Part shown: positions 13,321-22,292 of the stretch, in pieces
Position numbering within the stretch: position 1 is the stretch's first letter
How the letters are laid out: the number at the start of each line of letters is the position of its first letter
Assembly (NCBI RefSeq): GCF_021134715.1
Contig: NC_060017.1
Span: 5,270,001-5,334,000 of the forward strand
Direction: 5' to 3'
DNA length: 64,000 nt
Origin: Daphnia pulex
Lineage: Eukaryota; Arthropoda; Branchiopoda; Diplostraca; Daphniidae
Position numbers and translations under genes: made by a program
Notes under the pieces: generated by a model
What the model was told of the DNA's origin: nothing
Databases searched by the model: none
What the model saw: only the letters and a program-made list of their open reading frames with translations

Positions 13321-14053
13321 CTAATAATAATAGCGAGGGTAGTGATATCTCGGGTAGTAATATTTTGGATAATAATGCGGGTAATAATAAGAACTTGGGT
13401 AGTAAAAGCGTTTGTGGAAGGTGGCAGAAGTGTCCGTGTCTGTGTCATTAGCGTCTTCAAGGGACTCGGTGGATTCAGCGGATTCAACCGACTCGGAAGA
13501 CCCGCCGGATTTAATCGTTGTTCCATGCGCTGGTTGCTGGTGTTTTTCAGACACAGCAGCGGGTTGTTTTACTTCAGTCACAGCAGGTTGATTTACTTTT
13601 GTTCCATCGAGTTGGATTTCTTCTGTCCCAGCAACGGATTGATTTGCTTCTGTCACAGCAGCGGGTTGTTTTACTTCAGTCACAGCAGGTTGATTTAATT
13701 CTGTTACATCGAGTTGGATTTCTTCTGTCCCAGCAACGGATTCATTTGCTTCTGTCACAGCAGCAGGTTGATTTATTTCTGTTACATCGAATTGGATTTC
13801 TTCTGTCACAGCGATGTCGATTTGATTCTGGTCAACTTTGGAAATGGCTCCCATCGACAGAGTCACCAGGCACATCAGCAAAACTAATTCCATCTTCATG
13901 TTCTATTAACCAATCAAAATTCATATTTATAATATGTTCAGCTTATCGCATCTATACTAATTTAGTCTACTCTTACTGGCTTGTATTCAACGTTAAATAT
14001 TACTGGTAATGAAACAGATAATGAAAAATGGAGTTTACTATTTTACTAACCAT
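13321..14053 (-). CDS. Secreted acidic, tyrosine-rich repeat protein (paralog A)
   Basis: Two-exon gene: exon 1 ends with ATG at 14,053-14,051 (donor GTTAGT), and exon 2 runs 13,902-13,321, so the protein starts M-N-M-K-M-E-L. About 194 residues. A signal peptide (MELVLLMCLVTLSMGA) is followed by glutamine/valine/glutamate-rich repeats with a 102-base (34-residue) period at about 13,555-13,830 (VTEANQSVAGTEEIQLD type). Then come five consecutive Ser-x-Glu triplets (about 13,456-13,503), the motif DTSATFHKR, and a tail of about 28 residues that is roughly half Tyr with Pro and His. The KR before the tail looks like a proprotein-convertase site. Poly-A signals on this strand lie at about 13,164-13,178. 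The family is not one I can name. A cuticle, eggshell or adhesive matrix role is inferred from composition. Confidence 0.82.
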
Positions 14054-14144
14054 GGTTTTTACTTGTAAAGTATAGAAGCGCAAAAATTTAAGACAGTTGT
14101 CTCAGCTACAGGTTTTCAGTTGGTTGTTGAACGTGTTGAAGACG

Positions 14145-14179
14145 AACTGATTGTGTTGCAGATCGTCTCCACTTTTATA
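14145..14179 (-). promoter_or_regulatory. Core promoter of paralog A (TATA + initiator)
   Basis: TATAAAAG lies at 14,179-14,172 and TCAGTTCGTC begins at 14,150, placing the initiator A 31 bases downstream. The same pair occurs before the three paralogs. Further upstream are a GTTCCCCTTTTCCC-like block (about 14,204-14,224) and a CCAGGTATT motif (near 14,460), also resembled at the plus-strand paralog. Confidence 0.7.
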
Positions 14180-14199
14180 TTCACCGAAGACTACATTTT

Positions 14200-15541
14200 A
14201 TGTTTGCAAGGGAAAAGGGGAACTCCAGGAAGCATGTGCAATTGTGCATCACGAAACACAGAATGAAGAGATATATCAGTGATGGTTATTGGTGAACTTG
14301 GGTTGGACGGGAAGTATACGTACGAATTGTTTTTGCCTTCGGGCAATAACTGCGCTAGTATATGCTGCTGCATAGCCTCGCCCAGTGTGTCTACGTGATT
14401 CTCGTGAGCGTTATACAGAGACATCCGTACCGGGTAAGAAAAAAAATGGGCCACAATACCTGGCACGTACAGGAACGAGACCATACTCGTATCGTTTCAG
14501 TAGTCTTCCGCCAATTGCGGAAGAAGCCAAGACTTGCTGCCGTTGAATTTTCTCGATATTCTATTCCAATCCAACACTGAACGCTGTTCAATTTATTTGA
14601 CTGGAAATTTGCCAGAACTGTTCCTAATACGTTACACTCGTCGCAATTTGTTTCGGAGTGAACGGCTGTGGTCTTCCCCTTTTCCCTTTTAAACTGCGGA
14701 AGCTTTTATCCACTACAACACAAAAACGCGACGACATCGCTAATAGAAAAAAAATTCTTGCCTTTGAAGAATGGAACTCAAGTTACCCAACAAGCTTCCA
14801 AAGTATAGCTCATTCTAGGTATCACTAGATGAAGACCACCAAACGTCCAATCGATGCAGTGAAGTATACTTCTATACTTTATGTTCCATTTTTAAAAAAA
14901 TGTTATGCAATGATAAAAATATTAAAAATAAGATTCCATTTTTTCTAGACAATGATTTATTTATTTTTATTTGTTTGAGGATGATGGTTTTGTTAGAATC
15001 ACAAGTGAATGAACCCACCTCTAACCATGCCTCTAACTTCCATTCATTTTAGCTAGCTGCTTATAGCATAATAGCTGAATAAAATTAGTGGGAACGGAAT
15101 TCCGAATGCTTGTTCTAGGCGACTCGCGGCTTATTGAATTCATAAAAAGACCTGCTGCTCGTAAAAATCTGTGCTGCAATTCTGTAACCTTGAAAAAGCT
15201 ATAGCGATGTTTTAAGATTTCTAAACCGATTTATGTTTTGATTAGTCTCAAGGGTTTCCAAGCGATATATAGTACTGATAGTGACACGTATTTATACTTC
15301 GCACAACTCTGTGAGAATTATATGCTTATAATTTTAACTTAAACATCATGTTAATATTAAAAGGAAGAAAACAAATCGCAGATTCGGTACAATTTATATT
15401 TTTCTCCACTCAACAATTTTGCTTTAGTATAAGTGAAGTATTTGGAATAGCCAATAAATTACAAAGATTGGCGTCTTGGAATTGAGTATAATGTTTCTAT
15501 GGTAATAATGTTACTCCCACGTCGTAAAGTCATCAAGTCAA
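14200..15541. other. Intergenic between paralogs A and B
   Basis: Contains the upstream promoter elements of paralog A (to about 14,480) and then AT-rich DNA. No coding frame with supporting features was seen. Open frames at 14,191-14,591 overlap the promoter and lack domain or signal evidence. Confidence 0.55.
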
Positions 15542-15868
15542 CTAATGTGCTGAATTAATCGCCGCCTCTGCAACGCTTGCTTTAGACGCTTTTAGGATAT
15601 CGTTGTCTAATACAGGTGAGTCTGTTGTTTCAGCGGACACGATGGACTCGGTGGATTCAGCGGACTCGTTTTCTTTATTATTTTCTATCTGCGTACCGCT
15701 AATAACTTTTGGATCGTTGCTTCCAAGCGACTCGATTGATTCAGCGGATTCAACCGATTCGGTTGAAGTGATAACTACAGCGGTGACTTCATTATCGGCT
15801 GCTGGAACAACAGCAGCCAATGTAAGAGACGCCAAATGAATTAGTAGTAAAATCAATTCCGTCTTCAT
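15542..15868 (-). CDS. Secreted acidic Ser-x-Glu protein lacking the Tyr tail (paralog B)
   Basis: About 108 residues from the ATG at 15,868. Signal peptide MKTELILLLIHLASLTLAA, then two clusters of Ser-x-Glu triplets (STESVESAESIES and ESAESTES). It aligns with paralogs A and C up to DNDILKAS, where they have the TSATxHKR processing motif. B instead ends ...EAAINSAH with no dibasic site and no tyrosine-rich tail. Exon 2 begins at 15,871 after TTTTCAG. Exon 1 ends at 16,016 with ACG before GTAAGA, where the paralogs have ATG, so translation probably starts at the second-exon ATG. It may be a truncated, functionally changed or decaying copy. Confidence 0.7.
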   Translation of the reverse strand: MKTELILLLIHLASLTLAAVVPAADNEVTAVVITSTESVESAESIESLGSNDPKVISGTQIENNKENESAESTESIVSAETTDSPVLDNDILKASKASVAEAAINSAH

Positions 15869-16087
15869 TTTCTGAAAACAAAAGAAAATTGGCTGAGAAT
15901 TTATACTGACATTACAGCGCACAATATGTGGGTTCCATCGGAAGAAAGAATCAACAGTTTAATAGCCAAATATTACTGTTTTATAATTAATTTATATTAA
16001 TTTTATAAATCTTACCGTTTTTAAAGAACAGACGTCAAAATAGAACAGAGAATTTCTGTTGCAATACTTGTCTAGTTGTTCTGCAGG

Positions 16088-16126
16088 GACGAACTGCTTT
16101 CTCAACAAGGCCTTCGCTCTTTTATA
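16088..16126 (-). promoter_or_regulatory. Core promoter of paralog B
   Basis: TATAAAAG lies at 16,126-16,119 and GCAGTTCGTC begins at 16,097; the initiator A is 31 bases from the TATA start. Spacing and sequence match the other paralogs. The transcript's first exon would run to 16,016. Confidence 0.65.
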
Positions 16127-16129
16127 CTG

Positions 16130-17140
16130 ATCCATTTCAAGGCGCTTTGGGTTATTTGCGCGTAAATTATATGAAGTATATCCAAGGGCTGAACGATACA
16201 AATTCAGCTGCAGGCTCTAAACTTGGTTAAACTCATCCGAGTCTTGCTATAGCCTAGAGTATGTTCGTGTTGATCCGGTTGGATCCGGACGGTCATGGTA
16301 GACAGACGAACCACCAGGCAATTTAAAAAAAATAATTGCGCCAGTACTCGGCACCGACTGGAACCATCCGTATAGGAACAAAACTTCACCACACTTCCGC
16401 GTTTTCTGAACGTTTAATAAGGAAATATAAGAACTAAGAGAAGAACTTTATCTGTTGGGAATTTCAGCGCTCGTTAACTGTCAAGCGGTGTCAAGTTTCT
16501 TTTGCTAGTTAAGAGTTCGCAATTCTTGAAATTTCTTGCCATAGTATATACTCATAATTTTTAGAGTTAAACCAGCAAGTTGCCCCGTATGCCACATTCA
16601 ACTTCACAGAAATAATTACATCGCCGACTGAGTTATATTGAATTGACTAAAATAAAACAGCCCGATTCAAGTTCGTTTGACGTCATAGCTACTTTTGCGG
16701 TGAAGTTAAGTTTTGTTGAACAAGGAAGACCTTGCAAAATTGTTGACTAGCAAAACGTTTTGAGGCTATTGTAATGTTCCGGTATTGAATAAACGCAACA
16801 GTCTCAATAAAAAAAAGAAAAAGAACTTTTTAATTATTTTTGTTATTAATTGCGATTAATTGTGCGTGCGTGTATTACGTATCTTTCTTCAACATTAATG
16901 AAAAAGTCTGGACATTTGTTAGAAACGTCAACTGCCTTCAGAATCGGCAATTCATAACAATTTTAAAGTTTATTTAATATATGATCTTCACTGCTGGGAT
17001 CGTCATATTTCATTACGCCAACAAGTGTAGGAACCGCTGTTGCTCTTCAGTCACTATCACTATCGTTATAATGAAATAAAGACAAGAAATTGACGGAAAT
17101 TGATTAAGATTGTGAATACAAGTGACTAGAAGTCGTAAAT
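16130..17140. other. Intergenic between paralogs B and C
   Basis: Holds upstream DNA of paralog B and the 3' flank of paralog C, with a minus-strand poly-A signal at 16,974-16,969. Nothing else recognised. Confidence 0.5.
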
Positions 17141-17142
17141 AT

Positions 17143-17554
17143 TTACCTGTCATATCCGCCAGTATACTGGTATTGATACACTGGGGCTGGCCGATTGTAG
17201 TAATACTGAGCCCTCTGAGGGTACCTGTTGTAATATGGCTGGTGGTAATAGCTGGGGTAATGATAACGACGATGGAAAGTAGCCGAAGTCTTCAACATCT
17301 CGTTGTCTCCAAATGATTCGTTTGATTCTGCGGACTCGTTAGAATCATTCCCTACAACATTTCGTTTCTGACCTCCCAAATTAGTGCCGAGGATGGGATC
17401 CAATTTGAGAACAGCTCCCAACGTGACAGTCACCAGTTGAATTAGTAAAACAAAGAGTAGTTTCACTTTCATAATCTATAACAAAAGAAATATAATTCAA
17501 TATCATACATTCTTAACTCGTGTAATATATTAATTCTCTTTATTTACTTACCAT
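17143..17554 (-). CDS. Secreted tyrosine-rich protein (paralog C)
   Basis: Exon 1 ends with ATG at 17,554-17,552 (donor GTAAGT). Exon 2 runs from 17,475 (ATT ATG AAA) to the TAA at 17,145-17,143, giving M-I-M-K-V and about 111 residues. Signal peptide MKVKLLFVLLIQLVTVTLGA, a short spacer, three Ser-x-Glu triplets (SNESAESNE), then KTSATFHRR and a tail rich in Tyr, Pro, Gln and Arg ending TGGYDR. The tail is longer and less regular than in paralogs A and D. The last codons overlap a possible donor (CAG|GTAAAT at 17,147), so an alternative 3' exon is possible. Family unknown; extracellular matrix role inferred from composition. Confidence 0.8.
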
Positions 17555-17607
17555 GATGAATTTTAGCGATAGAGCGAACCTGTCTTACGCTTTTTGTATC
17601 GAAGTCC

Positions 17608-17643
17608 AACTGCTGCTGACAACGATTTTCCCCCTCTTTTATA
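17608..17643 (-). promoter_or_regulatory. Core promoter of paralog C
   Basis: TATAAAAG at 17,643-17,636 with GCAGTT at 17,613-17,608, about 32 bases downstream. Upstream at 17,845-17,892 are two oppositely oriented copies of a CCTGGTAC/ACCAGGTA motif. One includes CAGGTAG (complement of 17,882-17,888). Confidence 0.6.
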
Positions 17644-17649
17644 TTCACT

Positions 17650-19160
17650 GGACTCGCTTGAAGAAAACAATAACAGATATTTATGCCGTTTTCCTTTTTG
17701 GTACACAGCTAGCTGAGAAAGGGAGGCGTAACGATGGGAATTGACTCCAGGCTATCCGCGGTCATCAACCGGTTGCACGTGTGCATCCATCCTATCCAAC
17801 ATTTGCGCACGTTGCTGGTTTAGAGTCATAGAACCCAATCCGTACCAGGTATTTTGGCATACGTTCCTTCGTTGTAGGCTACTACCTGGTACGAGGAAAG
17901 AAATAAACAAAAACGACAAAAACTCTCATCACATCACTTGCTTCCACCTGTCTTCCTCACCATTCGTTTGATCAGTGACCAAATAAAATGTAAAACTGCT
18001 CAAGATCTTCTTTTGCTGCGAATTGACGACAGTTTATTTATTTAGCTTCTTATCTACAGCGCAAATTTTTTGTTTCGTCGTCGTATCTTAATAGTCTTTA
18101 TTTTTATTTACAAATCTACTTATTACTGAATTTCCGCATGACAATTGTTTATTTCATTCTATTTCATTTACCCGCAATTACCTTTGTTATCTGATGCGTT
18201 GTTGGTCACGTGAAAAGAGCGGAAGATTTATAGTCGCTGGCCAATCGGACTTTTTGGTTTCGTACGTGTCTTTTTTGCATTGATTTATTTCCCTACCTGT
18301 TCAGATATGGTTTGGCTAGTACTACACCGTACTACACCAACCCAAATACGGAGACGGGCGGAGAACCTTGGGGAAAAACCGTGCCCCCGTACCAGACGCC
18401 CTGTCAAGTTTCAAGGTCTCGGTCGCTCATTCATAATAACTCACTATTCTTTAAGTAGGACTACTATATGCATTTATGCATTTCATACCCTTACTTTAAT
18501 ATACACCGGTAGCTACTTTTGACCCATTCGTACGATACAGTTCAAGCTGATACTCTGGAAATTATACCTATACCATGTTAATAATGTATAATAATGCTTA
18601 CTGGCTTATGCTTTTCAGCGGCAGATTTGGAATTCTTAAAACAAGTATTGTCTTATAAGGAAAAGCGAATTTATTTTTAAATATACATAACTAAAACATA
18701 TATACTAGCAATACCAATTTTACGATGGGGATTTTAAGGTTTTATTTCAAACTAATATCCCTTCTAGAAACTGGGCTATGCATATAATGTACGCGCAGTT
18801 CAGTTTACTTTCCCAACAAAGTGTCTATCGGTGTAAATGCACGTTTATGTATTTAAGACAGTTATTGAGAACATTGAATTTGGCAAAGGTCAAAGAAAGT
18901 GTGCATATATGGTACCTCATTCTCGTCGTACCTGGTACCAAAGCAATCAATTTGATAAAGCTGATGCGGCAGTCTCGACCATGAACATATACGACGAACC
19001 GTGAACACATATAGATATTGGTTGAGGCCGTACTAGTATAGCTCAAAGCTCTTAATGGCATCGTTTGCTGCTTGACTTCCCTATTGCGTGATGGACATGT
19101 TGTCGTGTCAGGTGTTCCCCTTTCCCCGTGCATAGCTACATTGGACACTGCTGTCTTCGA
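17650..19160. other. Divergent intergenic region between paralogs C and D
   Basis: About 1.5 kb between divergent paralogs. Recognisable pieces are the CCTGGTAC motifs near 17,850, 17,885 and 18,930 and a GTTCCCCTTTCCCC block at about 19,113-19,126 that resembles the one upstream of paralog A. The open frames here lack supporting features. Confidence 0.55.
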
Positions 19161-19164
19161 TGAG

Positions 19165-19200
19165 TATAAAAGAACGAAAGGGTTTGTAGCAAAAATCAGT
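19165..19200 (+). promoter_or_regulatory. Core promoter of paralog D
   Basis: TATAAAAG at 19,165-19,172 and ATCAGTTCGTC around 19,195-19,205, with the initiator A 33 bases from the TATA start. This is the same pair as in the minus-strand paralogs. Confidence 0.7.
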
Positions 19201-19274
19201 TCGTCTTCGGCGCAACAACCAGCAACAAAGATCATTCGATCCTTTAACCACTCGCTCTCGTTCAAACTTACACA

Positions 19275-19696
19275 ATGGTAAGTTGGAAATTAATTACATT
19301 TCACTCTTCACTACGTTGCGTAAATAAGTATCCCATCACAAATTTTAGACTTTAGAGCTAAATTCATTTGCCTTTCTTTGTGATGTACAGATCATGAAGG
19401 TGACATTGGCTTTTCTACTGTGTTTGGTTACTTTGACGATTGGTGCTCCTTCATCAACGGTCCCGCAAGTTAATGGAGCTGCCAATGCTGCCATGATAGA
19501 AAATCAACCAGTTGACGTTGCGGCGATCGAGTCCGCTGATTTCGCCCAGCAGCCCTTTGAAGCCAACGATGCCATGGATACTTCAGCCACTCACTACAAA
19601 CGTTACTACTACCCCAACGCTTACTACTACCCTCATTACTACCCTCACTATTACTCTAAATATCACTACCCAAGATACTACAACTACTATTACTAG
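19275..19696 (+). CDS. Secreted tyrosine-rich protein (paralog D)
   Basis: Exon 1 ends with ATG at 19,275-19,277 (donor GTAAGT). Exon 2 starts at 19,391 (ATC ATG AAG) after TACAG and ends at the TAG 19,694-19,696. About 102 residues. Signal peptide MKVTLAFLLCLVTLTIGA, an Ala/Asn/Val-rich spacer without Ser-x-Glu runs, then DTSATHYKR and a tail of about 30 residues that is mostly Tyr with Pro, His and Asn. The tail closely matches paralog A (YYYPHYYP). A poly-A signal AATAAA lies at 19,893-19,898. The only paralog on the plus strand. Confidence 0.85.
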
Positions 19697-19899
19697 AGGG
19701 ACTCCGTATTGGCCAATCAGTATTGCTTTACAGCAGTATAAAACATCCACTACTTTTACAACACCATCAGCAATACTCGCCATAGTCCTTCTCCTCCATT
19801 GACGACGAAACAAATATGTTGAACTCAATATCACATTGCCCTTTTTTACTCTTTGCTGTCGCAAAATTGTTATAATACCGACCTTTTGGAAAAATAAAA

Positions 19900-20367
19900 T
19901 CTTTTCAACCCGTGATTAGGTATTAACTTGGAACATTCTAGAAGGGGTAGGACATGATTCTTCTGTTCTTTTTATTTAAAGTACTTTATAAGGCATTTTC
20001 TTATTTTCTACAAAGACGTGAGTCCTTGACTAGCACCACAAGGGCACGGGTGCGTTTTTATCAGGGTACCACCCATTACATTTGCGAACTATTCCTTCTC
20101 AGCTAGTGTTTTAAGCATTAATCTTTTTAGACAGCCCTTACCCCAACACGGATATGTTTAGGCTACCGCGGCCATTGTTTCCTAACTTTTTTTTTTTTTT
20201 TTTAAACCCAACCCTTGCCAATGCCTCCCACTAATTTGATACGTATTTTAAGCCCCCACTTCAGACAAAAGTAAAATATGTTTCACTGAACACGGAGCGT
20301 GTCGGGTGTCGCGTTATTGCATTATACTGTTTTTCTTTAAAGTTTAAATTAAGTGAAAAGAGAAGAA
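19900..20367. other. Intergenic, nothing recognised
   Basis: AT-rich DNA with a poly-T tract near 20,185. No promoter could be assigned with confidence to the gene that follows. Confidence 0.5.
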
Positions 20368-20910
20368 ATGTCCGGTTTGTTAACGTCTTGCAAACTTGGT
20401 TTTGTGTTAGTGATCTCTCTCCTGGTTATGGTCCATTCGTTTGCAAATAACGACACCATCAATCTTAACAATTTTAATGCCGAACAAATCTCTCTCCCAA
20501 TTTCGACTGATGTTAATGGTACAGTGCTAACGACTGGGCAGTCAGAATCAGCTGCAATCGGAATCGGCGGAAGCTGCTTGTTCCAGCGGTTTAGAGAAAA
20601 TGTCAACACCTTCGTGAATTTTCGCAGCGTTTTCCCTTACGTATACATCGCCATATTCCTGTTCAATCTGATTTTCAATCCGTTTCTTATCATCTGGATT
20701 CTGATCTCACCAATCGTCTTCAACATTCTTCGCTCTACTACTACCTGCTATATCTTTCCGGTAAGCTTAACGCTTACAATATCTAAATATCCACAACTAA
20801 TGCTAGTGTCGATATCTCAAAACTTAATAGTATTGTTTTGCTTTGTTATTTAGGAAATTTCTGCTTATCTAAATGATACCATCGATACAACTATACTCTC
20901 TGGTGCTTAA
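20368..20910 (+). CDS. Small membrane protein with signal peptide, unknown family
   Basis: Two exons: 20,368-20,760 (donor GTAAGC, phase 0) and 20,854-20,910 (acceptor TTTAG), giving about 149 residues. The start is the ATG of MSGLLTSCKLG. A hydrophobic leader (LGFVLVISLLVMVHSFA) fits a signal peptide. A polar Asn/Thr/Ser-rich segment with possible N-glycosylation sites (NNDT, NGT) follows, then a long hydrophobic stretch (about residues 87-118, VYIAIFLFNLIFNPFLIIW and onward) that could be one or two membrane spans. The short C-terminus ends ILSGA. A poly-A signal AATAAA lies near 21,177. No family recognised; it may be lineage-restricted. It differs from the tyrosine-rich cluster next door. 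Confidence 0.72.
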
Positions 20911-21564
20911 TTGAACTCGAAAAAAAAAATGCCGGTGATGGTACCTTTTTTTAAATTTTTTTCATTTATGAAAATCTAAAATCGCGTTAAATCGTATTGA
21001 TTACATCTTTTTCGTTTTTTTTTGTGTGTAAATTGTTAGTGCAACACTGTAATAATGTAACTTTCAAGGTAGTGTAACGTTTTGCATAATATATCGATTT
21101 TGTCCCATAGCATGCATGTTAACATTTACTAAATTGTGCACAGTAGTCAAATAAGCTGTAGTGTAAGTAATGAGTTAATAAACATGATCAAGAATAATAA
21201 TATAAACAATTGACACGATCGCACGATCTTGTACTATGGAGTATGCTATGGATATGTATGAACTTCGCAGAAACAGACGACACCAGCCCCCATCCTTTCT
21301 TTTAAGTGATCTGTTTGATCGGTTATCCGGTGAACGTAGTCGTGCAAAATCGCTTTAATGTGGATGAAAATGTGTGCCAAATTTACTGATCAAGGTATTT
21401 TAGTTACTGTTTACGTCGCTGTGTTTTTTTTTTTCTTATTTTTACAACCTTTTTTTATAGATTCTCTTGGAAACACTACAAAAAAATGGGAGAAGAATGG
21501 TTACGACGATGGAAGATAATGAGAAAAAATCGGAAAATGACTTCAGTGTTCCTGCGTTGTTGAT
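20911..21564. other. 3' flank and intergenic
   Basis: Contains the poly-A signal of the upstream gene near 21,177 and AT-rich DNA. Nothing else supported. Confidence 0.5.
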
Positions 21565-22143
21565 ATGTTAAAATATCTCGAAGCTGTGGCTGACTGGCTA
21601 TGTCTCCTGCCTGGGTATGGTGGATACCAAGCAACAGCAGCGAAAGAATACTACACCATGTCTCCGCCTAACTGCACAACAACGTCAAAACACGCGACAC
21701 CTACTTACTACACCGAGGCCCCCAAGCACTACACCACCAAGGCTCCAGAGTATTACATAGAAACTTACGCTGCCTCGAGCTACTACACCGAAGCCCCAAA
21801 GTATACTCTGCCCCGGGTTACATCACCAAGTACTATTCTGCCCTCAGCTACTACACCGAGGCTCTACCTTATTACACCACCAAAGCGGTCGAATTCCACA
21901 CCAAAGTGCCCAAGGACTACCCCACAACCTACGCTACACCGCCCCGAGCTACACAACCACATCTGCGGCGGCAAAGTGTTACTACACAGCGGCTGTTCCT
22001 TCCTACTACGTTGTACCGGAGTACACCGATGCTCCAGTTTACTACACCACAACCTACGCTGCTCCCAAGTACTACACCGTCAAGGCACTCGAGTATTATA
22101 ACACTACATATGTTGCTCCGACCTACTACACAGGAGCACCGTA
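21565..22143 (+). pseudogene. Broken Tyr/Thr/Pro-repeat structural protein gene
   Basis: Repeats of the type YYTEAPKxYTTKAPEYY appear, but in three successive reading frames. The first frame carries them to about 21,805 (YYTEAPKY). A second frame continues from about 21,805 to 21,955 (SYYTEALPYYTTKAVE). A third frame covers about 21,985-22,143 (VYYTTTYAAPKYYT, ending YYTGAP then stop). At least two frameshifts are therefore needed. No signal peptide or clear start was found upstream. Such Tyr/Pro/Thr repeats are seen in arthropod cuticle-type proteins; assignment is by composition only. Splicing out of small introns is an alternative, but no good GT/AG pairs were noticed at the shift points. 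Confidence 0.65.
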
Positions 22144-22284
22144 GTGTTTAGCCTACCCTAAATTTTCAACTTGAAATTGCATTTTTTCGTTAATGGAATT
22201 CTTTTTCAGAGGGAAAAATTTCAAAGTTGTGAATGTTGATATCAAGTCTTATAAGTAATAGGCAAGTGACTGATAATTTAACTT

Positions 22285-22292
22285 CTAAGTAG
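22285..22292. repeat. hAT target-site duplication, left copy
   Basis: CTAAGTAG, identical to the eight bases at 25,213-25,220 directly outside the right terminal inverted repeat. Eight-base duplications are characteristic of hAT insertions. Confidence 0.9.

Noticed and set aside
13264..14009. Plus-strand frames opposite paralog A
   Set aside because: Antisense shadows of the repeat-containing secreted protein gene.
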